From the NCBI RefSeq assembly GCF_001636315.1, contig NZ_KV440949.1:4358084-4422083 (forward strand): a stretch of DNA of 64,000 nt. Direction: 5' to 3'. Positions within the stretch are counted from its first letter, which is position 1. Every line of letters begins with the position of its first letter. Made by a program: the position numbers and the translations under genes. Of the stretch, positions 1-9,147 are shown piece by piece. The notes under the pieces were generated by a model that was not told the DNA's origin, ran no database searches, and saw only the letters and a program-made list of their open reading frames with translations. The DNA is from Neobacillus mesonae (GTDB lineage Bacteria; Bacillota; Bacilli; Bacillales; Cytobacillaceae).

Positions 1-528
1 GATTATCTGAAAAATCATCCGATGGTAAAGCCGTTAATTGACGGGGGGGAATCAGCCGAGTATCTCGCCCACCTTATCCCAGAAGGAGGCTTTCGCTCGG
101 TTCCGAAAGTGGCTGGAAATGGCGTTCTCGTAGTAGGAGATGCGGCTCAGCTGGTTAATGCGATTCACCGTGAGGGATCGAACATGGCGATGCATTCAGG
201 TCTTTTAGCTGCTGAGGCCGTCATTGAAGCGAAGAAGCGAGGCAACTATAGCGAGACTAGTTTAAATAGTTATCGCGAAGCCTTATATAATAGCTTTATA
301 ATAAAAGATTTAGAGAAATATAAGGATGCGGCCCATACCTTTGAAAAATATCCTCAATACTTTAAAGAGTATGTGCCGATGATGAATCAAGCGGCAAGTA
401 AATTCTTTACAGTCGACGGAACACCAAAACGCGATAAACAAAAGGAAATCATTAAGAGTATGACTGCTGAAAGAGGAACACTCAGGGTATTACAAGATAT
501 TTATCGTGCTTGGAAGGCGGTGAAATAA
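1..528 (+). CDS. fixC: FixC-like electron-transfer flavoprotein:quinone oxidoreductase, 3' part only
   Basis: The reading frame is open from base 1, so the gene enters from outside the window; 175 C-terminal residues are visible. They contain the second FAD-contact motif of the FixC/ETF-QO family (VVGDAAQLVNAIHREGSN), followed by a helical C-terminal region. FixC passes electrons from electron-transfer flavoprotein to the membrane quinone pool with FixX. The stop codon overlaps the start of the next gene (TAATG), which indicates translational coupling with fixX. Upstream etfBA genes would be expected but lie outside the window. The family call rests on the C-terminal part and on the fixX neighbour. 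Confidence 0.8.
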   Translation, partial: DYLKNHPMVKPLIDGGESAEYLAHLIPEGGFRSVPKVAGNGVLVVGDAAQLVNAIHREGSNMAMHSGLLAAEAVIEAKKRGNYSETSLNSYREALYNSFIIKDLEKYKDAAHTFEKYPQYFKEYVPMMNQAASKFFTVDGTPKRDKQKEIIKSMTAERGTLRVLQDIYRAWKAVK

Positions 529-812
529 TGTCAACGAAGAATATTGAAGAAAAACAGTATCTTCTAAGATTCAAGTGTGATACAAAGTCCCATTTGACCG
601 TACTTGACCATGACATTTGCATGACCCAATGCCCGGATAAAATCTGCACCGTCTTTTGCCCTGCCGAGGTGTACAAATGGGAAGGAACGAGGATGCAGGT
701 TGGTTATGAGGGCTGCCACGAATGCGGCAGCTGCCGAATCGGCTGTCCGTACCAGAATATTAAATGGGAATATCCAAAAGGCGGACACGGAATTGTATTT
801 AGGTTAGCATAG
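528..812 (+). CDS. fixX: FixX-like ferredoxin subunit
   Basis: This 94-residue protein is rich in cysteine. A first CMTQCPDKICTVFC cluster and a second CHECGSCRIGC cluster are typical of the FixX/ETF-QO Fe-S domain, which transfers electrons together with FixC. I start at ATG 528 rather than the in-frame ATG 510, because AAGGCGG at 514-520 is correctly spaced and the ATG overlaps the fixC stop by one base. It is the last gene of the operon and is followed directly by a strong terminator. Confidence 0.85.
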   Translation: MSTKNIEEKQYLLRFKCDTKSHLTVLDHDICMTQCPDKICTVFCPAEVYKWEGTRMQVGYEGCHECGSCRIGCPYQNIKWEYPKGGHGIVFRLA

Positions 813-820
813 AAAATAAA

Positions 821-864
821 AAAAGTGTTGTTTGCGTATTATGATAGCAAACAACACTTTTTTA
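821..864 (+). terminator. Rho-independent terminator after fixX
   Basis: AAAAGTGTTGTTTGC pairs with GCAAACAACACTTTT across an 11-base loop and runs into a T-rich tract. Confidence 0.85.
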
Positions 865-964
865 TTAATAATTTTAATAAATCATTATTAGAAAACAATA
901 TATGTATGTTTTTTCACAAGGGATTGTAAAAAGAAGGTGAAGCAGAAGGAATTGATGTTGAGGA

Positions 965-1312
965 TTAACTTATTTTTTCTAACAATGTGGCTTCAGTAAG
1001 AGCATCTTTTTTAGCGAAGGAAACAAACGATGAACCAAGCGAAATGGCATGATCGATAACTTCCATATTTACAGAACAATAATAAGGTACTTTCCAGTTA
1101 AAATTACCATCACTTGTGGCCGGGTATATACTTACTTTCCAATGAAAATAGATTTTAGCTTGAGGGAGCTGCACACCTTCCACAGCAATCAGCCAATGTG
1201 TAAATGGGTATTCCAGGATAAATGTTTGAGATTCTTGGAGGGCTGTAAGGTCTCTATTGCCAATTGGTATTAATGCCATTTGATAAAAATCGTGATAATT
1301 CGGGGTTCTCAT
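965..1312 (-). CDS. Hypothetical protein, 115 aa
   Basis: I do not recognise this protein. The start chosen is ATG at 1312-1310, preceded by GGGAGGAAATAAA, an ideal ribosome site; a 53-codon upstream extension of the frame has no such site and is AT-rich promoter-like DNA. The product is soluble, with several aromatic stretches (YFHWKVSIYP, NFNWKVPYY) and no signal peptide or membrane segment. It stands alone between the fix operon and the divergent efflux gene block. I see no motif that predicts a function. Confidence 0.6.
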   Translation of the reverse strand: MRTPNYHDFYQMALIPIGNRDLTALQESQTFILEYPFTHWLIAVEGVQLPQAKIYFHWKVSIYPATSDGNFNWKVPYYCSVNMEVIDHAISLGSSFVSFAKKDALTEATLLEKIS

Positions 1313-1442
1313 TTTATTTCCTCCCTTATTTATGTTGATACATTTATTATATGAAACTTTTAAAGTTTTTTGAGTGATAAATGTTAAAATTTTTTGAAAA
1401 ATAGAGTAATTTTCATAAAATTGACAAAAATTATGCATTAAG

Positions 1443-1472
1443 TAAAAAAGATGAAGGCGTTGTGCCTCCATC
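1443..1472 (-). terminator. Terminator of the Fsr-type efflux gene
   Basis: On the minus strand GATGGAGGC-ACAAC-GCCTTCATC forms a 9-bp stem with one G.U pair and is followed by CTTTTTTAC. It lies just past the efflux gene stop. Confidence 0.75.
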
Positions 1473-1477
1473 TATCG

Positions 1478-2722
1478 TCATGATTTTTTATTATTCCATT
1501 CCCAAACTTTTTGGTCGGAAGGAAGCAGAAAAGCTGTTAAACCTAGGATTGGTAAAACTCCAAGCCAGGTAATCATCGTCTGAAGACCGATTAAATCCGC
1601 AATAACCCCAAGTCCTACTGAACCAATAGCGCCCATTCCGAACGCAAGCCCGACGGTCAGTCCTGACATAGTGCCGATTTTTCCTGGCACTAATTCTTGC
1701 GCATACACGACAGTCACCGAAAAGCTAGTCATTAGGATAAACCCTGTGAGAACGAGAAGGATAAATGCTGTAACAGGTGAAACATTAGGAAGCAGCATTG
1801 ATAAAGGAAGAGTCCCAAGCATCGAAAATGAAATTACCTTTTTCTTTCCGAATTTGTCTGCCAGCGGACCGCCAAAGAATGTTCCAAATGCTCCCGAAAC
1901 TAAAAAGGCAAATAAAAAAAGCTGGGATTGCTTGATCGTTAGGGCATATTCCTTAATTCCATAAAAAGCATAGAAATTGGTCATTCCGGAAATATACCAA
2001 GACCTTGCAAAGATTAATAATAAAATTAACACTAAAGCTTTTTTTATTTCCTTGGATAACCCCTTTTCATGAGACGCGCCGACATTCTTTTTCTTAACCA
2101 TTACCGGGTTAGCCCTTAATCTTTCGCTGTACCATTTGGCAATGTAGATTAATAATAAAACAGCAAGAGCAGCAACAATTGAAAACCATGATGCCCCGAT
2201 TTGCCCTAATGGTACAAAAATGAGAGCTGTAATCAATGGGGCCAATGCCTGGCCGGTATTCCCGCCGACTTGATAAATCGATTGTGCCAGTCCCCTTCGG
2301 TTTCCTGCGGCCATATATGCAACCCTTGAACCTTCGGGATGGAAAACGGCCGATCCTATTCCAATAAATAGTACGGAGATGACAATCATTCCAAAATTAG
2401 GCGCAAAGCCGATCCCCAATACCCCGATAAAGGTAAAGCTGAGCCCGATTGGCAAGGCGAAAGGCAGTGGTTTTTTATCAGTGAAGATCCCAACAACAGG
2501 CTGCATCACGGAGGAAACCATATTAAGGGCAAATGCTATAATTCCCAGCTGGGTAAAAGATAATCCCATCGACTTTTCCAGAATAGGGAACATTGCTGGT
2601 ACAACTGCTTGTATTGCATCATTCAATAAATGGCACAGCCCAATAACGAAGAGAATTTTGTAAAGGGTTGCTTCGGATGTATTGGAAGCTTGCTGTCTAG
2701 GTAAAATTGCTTGTTGACTCAT
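1478..2722 (-). CDS. MFS transporter, fosmidomycin-resistance (Fsr) type
   Basis: The 414-residue protein has about 12 hydrophobic segments and the layout of the Fsr branch of the major facilitator superfamily. Visible features include the start of TM1 with CHLLNDAIQAVVPAMFPIL, a cytoplasmic loop GIFTDKK after TM2, and the conserved GSAVFHPEGSRVA segment. Homologues export fosmidomycin or other small drugs; the substrate here is unknown. The start is ATG 2722 (minus), preceded by AAAAGGAGACTACT; the frame extends 70 codons further upstream, overlapping the kinase gene, but that extension lacks a ribosome site. It has its own downstream terminator and sits behind kinD on the same strand. Confidence 0.85.
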   Translation of the reverse strand: MSQQAILPRQQASNTSEATLYKILFVIGLCHLLNDAIQAVVPAMFPILEKSMGLSFTQLGIIAFALNMVSSVMQPVVGIFTDKKPLPFALPIGLSFTFIGVLGIGFAPNFGMIVISVLFIGIGSAVFHPEGSRVAYMAAGNRRGLAQSIYQVGGNTGQALAPLITALIFVPLGQIGASWFSIVAALAVLLLIYIAKWYSERLRANPVMVKKKNVGASHEKGLSKEIKKALVLILLLIFARSWYISGMTNFYAFYGIKEYALTIKQSQLFLFAFLVSGAFGTFFGGPLADKFGKKKVISFSMLGTLPLSMLLPNVSPVTAFILLVLTGFILMTSFSVTVVYAQELVPGKIGTMSGLTVGLAFGMGAIGSVGLGVIADLIGLQTMITWLGVLPILGLTAFLLPSDQKVWEWNNKKS

Positions 2723-2821
2723 AGTAGTCTCCTTTTCTTCAAATATATACCTGAATTTTCTCTTACTATATATTACTACCATAATGCTTAATTGAGAAAT
2801 ATTTATTTCGGAACTGGAAAT

Positions 2822-2859
2822 AAAAAACGGTACCGATTTAGGATCGATCCCGTTTTTTA
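2822..2859. terminator. Hairpin terminator overlapping the kinD stop
   Basis: AAAAAACGG and CCGTTTTTT enclose an inner CGAT/ATCG stem. The structure overlaps the last codons of the kinase gene and separates it from the efflux gene. Confidence 0.6.
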
Positions 2860-4349
2860 TTGGCAAGCGGTAAGGTAATGACAACGCTTGTTCCAATTGA
2901 TTCCTTACTATAAATTTTAATTGTTCCTTCAAAGGAATTTATAATCCGCCTGCAAATGACTAGTCCAAGCCCGGTACCTGTTTCTTTTGAAGTGTAGAAT
3001 GGACGGAAGATTTTTTCCAAAGCTTCTTCAGGAATTCCTTTCCCGTTATCGAGGATTTCGAGCTTGCATTGGTCATAAGATAGATATAATTTGATTTGGA
3101 TAGTTCCACTAATTTCAAAAGAATCAAAGGCATTTCTGGTTAGGTTTAGAATAACCTGTTTTATTTGGTCTTTGACACATTTTACAATGACCGGTTCATG
3201 GGTAATCTGCCATACACATTCAACATTATGGGCATTTCCTTCAGAAATAATCAGCGGTTTAAGTTCAAGCAGTGTATCTGTAATATTGACTGCCTCAAGA
3301 TGCTGTGCTGTAGGTTTACCAAGAACTAAGAATTCGCCGACAATTTCATTAATTCTTTTTAATTCTGAATTTATAACATCAAAATAATAGCGATCTTCTT
3401 TATCCGTATATTTTTCACTTAATAATTGAATAAGACCTTTTACCCCGGTTAATGGGTTTCGAATTTCATGGGCGGTGCTTGCAGCCAAGGTTCCAACTAA
3501 CTCCAGTTTTTGAACCTCGTTTTCCTTGCGTTCCTTTAACGTCCGAATTCGCAATAAAATGTATTCAATTAGAAGAAAGAGAACATGAGTAACAATAAGC
3601 AGGATAAATAACGTTTGACCAAGATTTTTAGCAATCTCTTTTACAGCCCGATCAGCAATTTTCACCTTAATATTCCATGGTAATTTGTCCATTGGGTATG
3701 AAACCCATTGATCGTTTCTCTTCAGTTCCTTGTCATTGACATTCATTTTAAGCAGAATGGTATTTTCATTCACCACATAAAGCTTTGTATCGGGCGTCAG
3801 CACCTTCATCAGATTTTCCATATAATCGATTCGTAAGTCGGCAATGAAAATCCCTATTAATTTACGCTCATCATTTAATACCGGTGTCGCCAAACTAATA
3901 ATTCTTTGGTTGTTTTTTAAAATTTCTACATGACTGGAAATAATAATATCTTTTGTCTTAATCACTTCTTTAATAAGAGTTTTTTCGGGGAATGCATCCT
4001 TATTGTGCAATGAAGCAGTTCCGCTCAGTAATTTCCCGTTATAATCCAGTAAAAAGAGACCGCCGTATCGCGGGTCATTCCGATTTACTTGGCGCAGCAG
4101 CGGTTCCATTTTTTCAGGTGTATCTAAATTTTCATTAGCTGAAAAAGAAAGGATTTTCAAGCTCGTCAGTGTTTCACCAATAAACTGGTCCCAGTTCTTT
4201 TGATAGATTGAGGCAATCCAAAGTGCATCATCTTTTCTTTTTATGTCATTTTCTTTTAAAATTTGATTATAAAAATATAAGCCTAATAGAATGACGGGGA
4301 CAATTACAACCACGAAGTAAATGAAAATGTTACCTTTATGAATTTTCAT
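2838..4349 (-). CDS. kinD: Orphan sensor histidine kinase, KinD type
   Basis: This 503-residue membrane kinase has TM1 at about residues 8-28, an extracellular double-Cache-like sensor region to about 240, TM2 at about 250-272, then HisKA and HATPase domains. The H box is AHEIRNPLTGV with phosphoacceptor His294; the N box (NLTRNAFDSF), the DNGKGIPEE box and GTGLGL are all present. No response regulator is adjacent, as for B. subtilis sporulation kinases that phosphorylate Spo0F. B. subtilis KinD (506 aa) also lies beside mhqR. It is transcribed divergently from mhqR here. The KinD assignment combines length, architecture and synteny; the ligand is not predictable. Confidence 0.8.
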   Translation of the reverse strand: MKIHKGNIFIYFVVVIVPVILLGLYFYNQILKENDIKRKDDALWIASIYQKNWDQFIGETLTSLKILSFSANENLDTPEKMEPLLRQVNRNDPRYGGLFLLDYNGKLLSGTASLHNKDAFPEKTLIKEVIKTKDIIISSHVEILKNNQRIISLATPVLNDERKLIGIFIADLRIDYMENLMKVLTPDTKLYVVNENTILLKMNVNDKELKRNDQWVSYPMDKLPWNIKVKIADRAVKEIAKNLGQTLFILLIVTHVLFLLIEYILLRIRTLKERKENEVQKLELVGTLAASTAHEIRNPLTGVKGLIQLLSEKYTDKEDRYYFDVINSELKRINEIVGEFLVLGKPTAQHLEAVNITDTLLELKPLIISEGNAHNVECVWQITHEPVIVKCVKDQIKQVILNLTRNAFDSFEISGTIQIKLYLSYDQCKLEILDNGKGIPEEALEKIFRPFYTSKETGTGLGLVICRRIINSFEGTIKIYSKESIGTSVVITLPLANKKRDRS

Positions 4350-4431
4350 GCCTATACCTCAAATGATAGTTTATATTAAAATTTATTATACAACATGAAA
4401 ATGTTCAGTTCCTTCTTTTTTCCATCTTAAA

Positions 4432-4460
4432 TTGACAGGAAGGTCGAAATTTTTTATAAT
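4432..4460 (+). promoter_or_regulatory. SigA promoter of mhqR
   Basis: TTGACA (4432-4437), a 17-base spacer and TATAAT (4455-4460) form a consensus promoter 74 bases before the mhqR start. Confidence 0.85.
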
Positions 4461-4461
4461 A

Positions 4462-4477
4462 ACTTTGAAATCGAGAT
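4462..4477 (+). promoter_or_regulatory. Candidate MhqR autoregulatory operator
   Basis: ACTTTGAAATCGAGAT lies at the expected transcription start. Its right half (TCGAGAT) matches the B. subtilis MhqR palindrome as I remember it; the left half matches only partly. Direct repression of mhqR is inferred. Confidence 0.5.
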
Positions 4478-4533
4478 AATTGCAATGTTTTAATTGTGGT
4501 AAATGTTTTAATAATCTTAAAGGATGCGTTAAT

Positions 4534-4974
4534 ATGGAAAAGGATTCAACAGCAACATCTTTAAAACTATTTATTGTCCTTTCTAGGGCTTATAAAGCAA
4601 TAAATGAGCATGTGAATAAATCTATTCAGGCAAAAGGGTTAAATCCTACTGAATTTGCTGTATTGGAGCTTTTATACCATAAAGGGGATCAGCCTTTGCA
4701 GCAAATAGGTGCGAAAATATTGCTTGCCAGCGGCAGTATTACTTATGTAGTTGATAAGCTTGAACAAAAAGGACTATTAAAAAGGGTTGCCTGTCCAAAA
4801 GATCGAAGAGTTATTTATGCGCAAATTTCTGATGAGGGAAAAACATTAATTCAGGATATTTTTCCTGAACATGCACGACAAATTGATCAGCTCATGTCAA
4901 GTCTCACTGACTCAGAAAAGACAGCAGCTATAGACTTATTAAAAAAATTGGGAATTCCTGCAGGGAAATTCTAA
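4534..4974 (+). CDS. mhqR: MarR-family repressor MhqR
   Basis: This 146-residue winged-helix protein has the MarR layout: dimerisation helices at both ends, recognition-helix region around LLASGSITYVVDKLEQKG and a DRRV wing. The block NPTEFAVLELLYHKGDQPLQ is near-identical to B. subtilis MhqR (YkvE) as I recall it. MhqR represses dioxygenase and reductase genes that detoxify quinones and azo compounds. The start is ATG 4534, with AAAGGAT upstream; an 18-codon extension starting at 4480 would overlap the putative operator. It is monocistronic with a consensus promoter and its own terminator, and adjoins kinD as in B. subtilis. Confidence 0.82.
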   Translation: MEKDSTATSLKLFIVLSRAYKAINEHVNKSIQAKGLNPTEFAVLELLYHKGDQPLQQIGAKILLASGSITYVVDKLEQKGLLKRVACPKDRRVIYAQISDEGKTLIQDIFPEHARQIDQLMSSLTDSEKTAAIDLLKKLGIPAGKF

Positions 4975-5000
4975 TACGGCCATCTGGTCGTATTTTTTTT
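4975..5000 (+). terminator. mhqR terminator
   Basis: TACGGCCA/TGGTCGTA forms an 8-bp stem (one G.U) followed by a run of T, directly after the stop codon. Confidence 0.85.
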
Positions 5001-5078
5001 GTTGTAAGGACTATATTAGGTTAGTATATAATAAGATAGATTGAAAAATTAGAAAAAATTTGAAAGGGGCTTAGAAAT

Positions 5079-6773
5079 ATGAGTTTTGAAAATTATACAT
5101 ACGTACGTCCTAATTTGGATGAAATAACGGCAAAATTCGAAGCGGCACTGGACCGTTTTTCAAAAGCTGCTTCTGTCGATGAACAAAGCAGTGTTATGAA
5201 TGAAATCAATCAAATTAGAAATGATATTGGGACTATGTTTACCCTTTGTAGTATCCGCCATTCTATTGATACAAATGACGAATTTTATAAGGCGGAGCAG
5301 GATTATATGGATGAGCTTGGTCCGGAAGTGGAAGGGCTGGTAACAAAGTATTATCAAGCGCTGATTGATTCAAAATTCCGCTCAGAGCTAGAGATGAAAT
5401 GGGGGCTTCAGCTTTTTGCGTTAGCTGAAAGCCAGCTTAAAACGTTTAAACCTGAAATTGTACCGCAGCTGCAGAAGGAAAATCGTCTTGTTACAGAATA
5501 TACGAAACTAATTGCTTCGGCCAAGATTGAGTTTGAAGGTGAGGAGAGAACCCTGGCTCAAATAGATCCCTTTATTGAATCAAAGGATCGTGAAATGCGC
5601 AAGAGAGCCAGTGAAGCGAAATTCGGATTTTTTGCTGAGCATGAAGCGGAGCTCGACAGGATTTATGACGAGCTTGTCAAGGTAAGAACAGAAATTGCAC
5701 ATACACTAGGTTACAAAAACTTTGTTGAACTTGGTTATCATCGAATGATGCGGACAGATTACAATGCAGAAATGGTAGCTAACTTCCGCCAGCAGGTAAA
5801 GGATTTTATTGTTCCAATTGCAACAAAGCTGAAAGAACGGCAGCGGGAACGTTTAGGTTTAGATCAATTAAAATATTATGATGAAAGCTTTAATTACTTA
5901 ACTGGTAACGCCGTTCCGAAGGGAAGTCCGGAATGGATCATTGAGAACGGGCAACAAATGTATGAGGAGCTTTCAAAAGAAACGGGCGAATTTTTTAAGT
6001 TTATGCAGGAAAATAACCTGATGGATCTCGTAGCGAAAAAAGGCAAAGCAAGCGGTGGTTATTGTACATATATTGAGAACTATAAAGCGCCATTTATTTT
6101 TTCCAACTTTAATGGAACCTCGGGGGATATTGATGTTTTAACGCATGAAGCTGGTCATGCTTTCCAGGTGTATTCAAGCCGTCATTTTGAAATTCCGGAA
6201 TATTATTGGCCAACCTATGAAGCCTGTGAAATTCATTCGATGAGTATGGAATTTTTCACTTGGCCATGGATGGAATTATTCTTTAAAGAGGACACAGATA
6301 AGTATAAGTTTTCACACTTAAGTGATGCCCTATTATTCCTGCCGTACGGTGTTTCAGTGGATGAATTCCAGCATTGGGTATATGAAAATCCGGGAGCATC
6401 ACCAAAAGAGCGGAAGCAGGCATGGCGGGAAATCGAGCAAAAATATTTGCCGCATAAAGATTATGATGGTTTTGAATACCTAGAAAACGGCGGGTTCTGG
6501 CAGCGTCAGGGACATATTTATAATTCACCATTCTATTATATTGATTATACGCTTGCCCAAATTTGTGCCTTCCAATTCTGGAAGCGTTCCAGAGAGAATC
6601 AAGAAGAAGCTTGGAGCGACTATGTTAAGCTATGTGGGCTTGGAGGCGGCATGTCGTTCACAAAGCTTGCAGAAGCCGCTAATTTAATTTCACCATTCGA
6701 AAATGGCTGTGTCGAATCGGTTGTTGGAGTCATCGAAAATTGGCTGAATACAATCGATGATAAGAACCTATAA
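5079..6773 (+). CDS. M3-family oligoendopeptidase (PepF type)
   Basis: This 564-residue cytoplasmic zinc metallopeptidase cleaves short peptides. The catalytic zinc motif HEAGH is at residues 356-360, with the downstream glutamate in the ACEIHSMSMEFF segment typical of the thimet/oligopeptidase M3 clan. The N-terminal half is helical, as in other M3 oligoendopeptidases. The start ATG follows GAAAGGGG. From memory, motA-motB occupy the slot between mhqR and clpE in B. subtilis; here this peptidase does. It is monocistronic and converges on clpE. Confidence 0.88.
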   Translation: MSFENYTYVRPNLDEITAKFEAALDRFSKAASVDEQSSVMNEINQIRNDIGTMFTLCSIRHSIDTNDEFYKAEQDYMDELGPEVEGLVTKYYQALIDSKFRSELEMKWGLQLFALAESQLKTFKPEIVPQLQKENRLVTEYTKLIASAKIEFEGEERTLAQIDPFIESKDREMRKRASEAKFGFFAEHEAELDRIYDELVKVRTEIAHTLGYKNFVELGYHRMMRTDYNAEMVANFRQQVKDFIVPIATKLKERQRERLGLDQLKYYDESFNYLTGNAVPKGSPEWIIENGQQMYEELSKETGEFFKFMQENNLMDLVAKKGKASGGYCTYIENYKAPFIFSNFNGTSGDIDVLTHEAGHAFQVYSSRHFEIPEYYWPTYEACEIHSMSMEFFTWPWMELFFKEDTDKYKFSHLSDALLFLPYGVSVDEFQHWVYENPGASPKERKQAWREIEQKYLPHKDYDGFEYLENGGFWQRQGHIYNSPFYYIDYTLAQICAFQFWKRSRENQEEAWSDYVKLCGLGGGMSFTKLAEAANLISPFENGCVESVVGVIENWLNTIDDKNL

Positions 6774-6800
6774 AAAAAGCGAAGCCGCTTGGCTTCGCTT
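6774..6800. terminator. Bidirectional terminator between pepF-like gene and clpE
   Basis: AAGCGAAGCC-GCTT-GGCTTCGCTT is a perfect 10-bp stem. The T tract on the minus strand (seven T) makes it strongest for clpE. Confidence 0.85.
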
Positions 6801-6806
6801 TGCTTA

Positions 6807-8957
6807 TTACTGTACTGCTATTGCTTCGGCAGTAACTTTCAATTCACCATTTTCTACAATAGCCGTAATATTCTTGGTGTAAGGCTGGTCTAAAATAAAA
6901 TCAGCAATTTGATCCTCAAGCTCCTCCTGAATAACGCGGCGGAGCGGACGGGCACCAAATGCGGGATGGTAGCCAAGTTTAGCTAATTTTTCCTTAGCTT
7001 CATCTGTAATCATTAACTCAATATTTTGCTCCCTTAGTGTATCCTTCAATTCGTTAATCATTAGGTTAACAATGCTTAAGATATGCTCTTTATCAAGTGA
7101 TTTAAATTCAATAATACCATCGAATCGGTTCAGAAATTCCGGTTTAAAGAATCCGCCTAGGGAGTCAAGAATACTTGCTTCTTCAACCGCTTCATTTGTG
7201 CCAAAGCCGACATGAATTGGTTTAAATGAAACACCGGCATTACTTGTCATGATGATAACTGTGTCTTTGAAGCTTACGACCCTGCCCTGGCTGTCAGTAA
7301 GTCTGCCGTCTTCAAGAATTTGCAGGAACATATGCTGTACATCCGGATGTGCCTTTTCAATTTCATCCAGTAAAATAATACTGTATGGATTGCGGCGTAC
7401 TCTTTCTGTTAATTGTCCTGCTTCATCAAAGCCGACATATCCTGGAGGTGCACCGATTAATTTAGATACACTGTGTTTTTCCATGTATTCGCTCATATCG
7501 AGACGAATCATCGAATCTTTTGTACCAAATAGTTCTTCAGCCAATGTTTTAGTAAGCTCGGTTTTACCAACACCTGTTGGACCGACAAATAGGAAGGAAC
7601 CAATTGGACGGTTCTTTGCCTTTAAGCCGGCACGGCTGCGGCGTATGGCCTTAGCAATTTTTTGGACCGCTTTTTCCTGACCAATGACTTTCTTGTTTAA
7701 GTTTTCTTCTAAATGTTTTATTTTTAGCTGTTCGTCCTGCTGCAATTTACCAACCGGTATACCAGTTTTTTGCTCAATGATTGCTTGGATATGGTCAACT
7801 GTCACAACAGGTCTTTCGGAACTGAAATCATCGTTTAATGCCTTTTCTAATTTTGTTTCCTCATCACGAAGCTTAGCCGCTTTTTCATATTGTTCATTCT
7901 TAAGGGCTTCTTCTTTTTCAGATGCAATTTCTTTTAAGCGGCTTTCAATTTGGTCCTTACTCTTATAATCGGATGCAAGGTTTAATTTTGAGCCGGCTTC
8001 ATCGAGTAGGTCAATCGCTTTATCGGGTAAGAAGCGGTCTTGAATATAACGTTTTGATAGCGTTACACAAGCGCGGACTGCCTCGTCTGTGTAACAGACA
8101 TCGTGATAATCTTCATATTTCTTCTGAATGCCTTTTAATATTTCAATTGCTGACTCCGTATTTGGTTCTAATACCTGAATTGGCTGGAAGCGGCGCTCCA
8201 ATGCGGCATCCTTCTCAATTTGGCGATATTCTTTTAAGGTTGTGGCCCCAACCACCTGCAGTTCACCGCGGGCAAGTGCGGGTTTTAGGATGTTTCCGGC
8301 ATCCATTGAACCTTCAGCAGAGCCTGCACCTACTAATAAGTGAATTTCATCAATAAAGAGAATGACATTTTTCCGTTCCTGTAATTCAGAAATCAGCTGT
8401 TTCATTCTTTCTTCAAATTGCCCGCGTATGCCGGTGTTAGCAACGAGCGAAGCAACATCGAGCAGATAGATCTCTTTATTTTGAAGTTTGTTTGGTACAT
8501 CGCCTTCAGCTATTTTTAATGCAAGACCTTCAGCAATCGCTGTTTTTCCGACACCAGGTTCACCAATTAATACAGGGTTGTTTTTGTTGCGGCGATTCAA
8601 AATTTCAATAACCCGTTTTACTTCCTCATCACGGCCGATAACAGGATCGATTATTCCGGCTTTTGCCGCATGTGTTAAGTTACGGCCGAATTGGTCAATA
8701 AAACCGCCGCCGCTTTGAGCCTTATGTTCTGTATCCGGAACAAATTGACCAGTCATATTCTGACCTTGATTTATATGAAAGAAGTTTTCGAATGGAAATC
8801 CTTGAAATGGATCCATCTTCATACCAAATCCTGAGTTTAACGACTGTTTTTCTTTAGCATAACATGTATGGCATAGTTTAATATCTCTTCGTTGTCCATT
8901 TACATTTACGGTTAATTGTACATTTGCTTGGTTTTGATTACATTTTTGACAAAGCAT
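6807..8957 (-). CDS. clpE: ATP-dependent Clp protease ATPase ClpE
   Basis: This 716-residue HSP100 ATPase begins with a zinc finger (C3-x2-C6 and C29-x2-C32) that is diagnostic of ClpE. Two AAA+ modules follow, with Walker A motifs GEPGVGKT and GPTGVGKT, separated by a UVR-type helical segment ([13 protein letters not shown]). ClpE unfolds heat-damaged proteins and feeds them to ClpP; it also helps return CtsR to activity after heat shock. The start is preceded by AAGGAGG. The upstream region carries a SigA promoter with two CtsR operators, so heat induction is strongly implied. Confidence 0.95.
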   Translation of the reverse strand: MLCQKCNQNQANVQLTVNVNGQRRDIKLCHTCYAKEKQSLNSGFGMKMDPFQGFPFENFFHINQGQNMTGQFVPDTEHKAQSGGGFIDQFGRNLTHAAKAGIIDPVIGRDEEVKRVIEILNRRNKNNPVLIGEPGVGKTAIAEGLALKIAEGDVPNKLQNKEIYLLDVASLVANTGIRGQFEERMKQLISELQERKNVILFIDEIHLLVGAGSAEGSMDAGNILKPALARGELQVVGATTLKEYRQIEKDAALERRFQPIQVLEPNTESAIEILKGIQKKYEDYHDVCYTDEAVRACVTLSKRYIQDRFLPDKAIDLLDEAGSKLNLASDYKSKDQIESRLKEIASEKEEALKNEQYEKAAKLRDEETKLEKALNDDFSSERPVVTVDHIQAIIEQKTGIPVGKLQQDEQLKIKHLEENLNKKVIGQEKAVQKIAKAIRRSRAGLKAKNRPIGSFLFVGPTGVGKTELTKTLAEELFGTKDSMIRLDMSEYMEKHSVSKLIGAPPGYVGFDEAGQLTERVRRNPYSIILLDEIEKAHPDVQHMFLQILEDGRLTDSQGRVVSFKDTVIIMTSNAGVSFKPIHVGFGTNEAVEEASILDSLGGFFKPEFLNRFDGIIEFKSLDKEHILSIVNLMINELKDTLREQNIELMITDEAKEKLAKLGYHPAFGARPLRRVIQEELEDQIADFILDQPYTKNITAIVENGELKVTAEAIAVQ

Positions 8958-8991
8958 ATAAAATAACCTCCTTGATATTAGCTTTTATCAA

Positions 8992-9014
8992 TTTGACTTT
9001 GACTAACTTTGACC
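8992..9014 (-). promoter_or_regulatory. CtsR operator 2 (downstream of the -10)
   Basis: On the minus strand GGTCAAA-GTT-AGTCAAA matches the CtsR tandem heptamer (GGTCAAA-N3-GGTCAAA type). A third, overlapping half-site (AGTCAAA) follows immediately. Position is roughly +11 onward, suitable for blocking transcription. Confidence 0.88.
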
Positions 9015-9024
9015 TTACGAATTT

Positions 9025-9053
9025 AGTATACTCTGACCTTCTTTGACTTTCAA
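9025..9053 (-). promoter_or_regulatory. SigA promoter of clpE with embedded CtsR operator 1
   Basis: On the minus strand TTGAAA (9053-9048), 17 bases, then TATACT (9030-9025). The spacer is occupied by AGTCAAA-GAA-GGTCAGA (9048-9032), a CtsR box with one substitution, so repressor and RNA polymerase would compete. Confidence 0.88.
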
Positions 9054-9147
9054 GATATTTGTTTAAAGTAAATGTTAACAAATAAGGAAAAATGCTCGTC
9101 ATTGTTTGTCCCTTTATTCATATATTTGATGATAAGGGGGAGATGGT

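Noticed and set aside
7249..8356. Long open frames antisense to clpE
   Set aside because: Shadow frames of a well conserved gene, without start signals.
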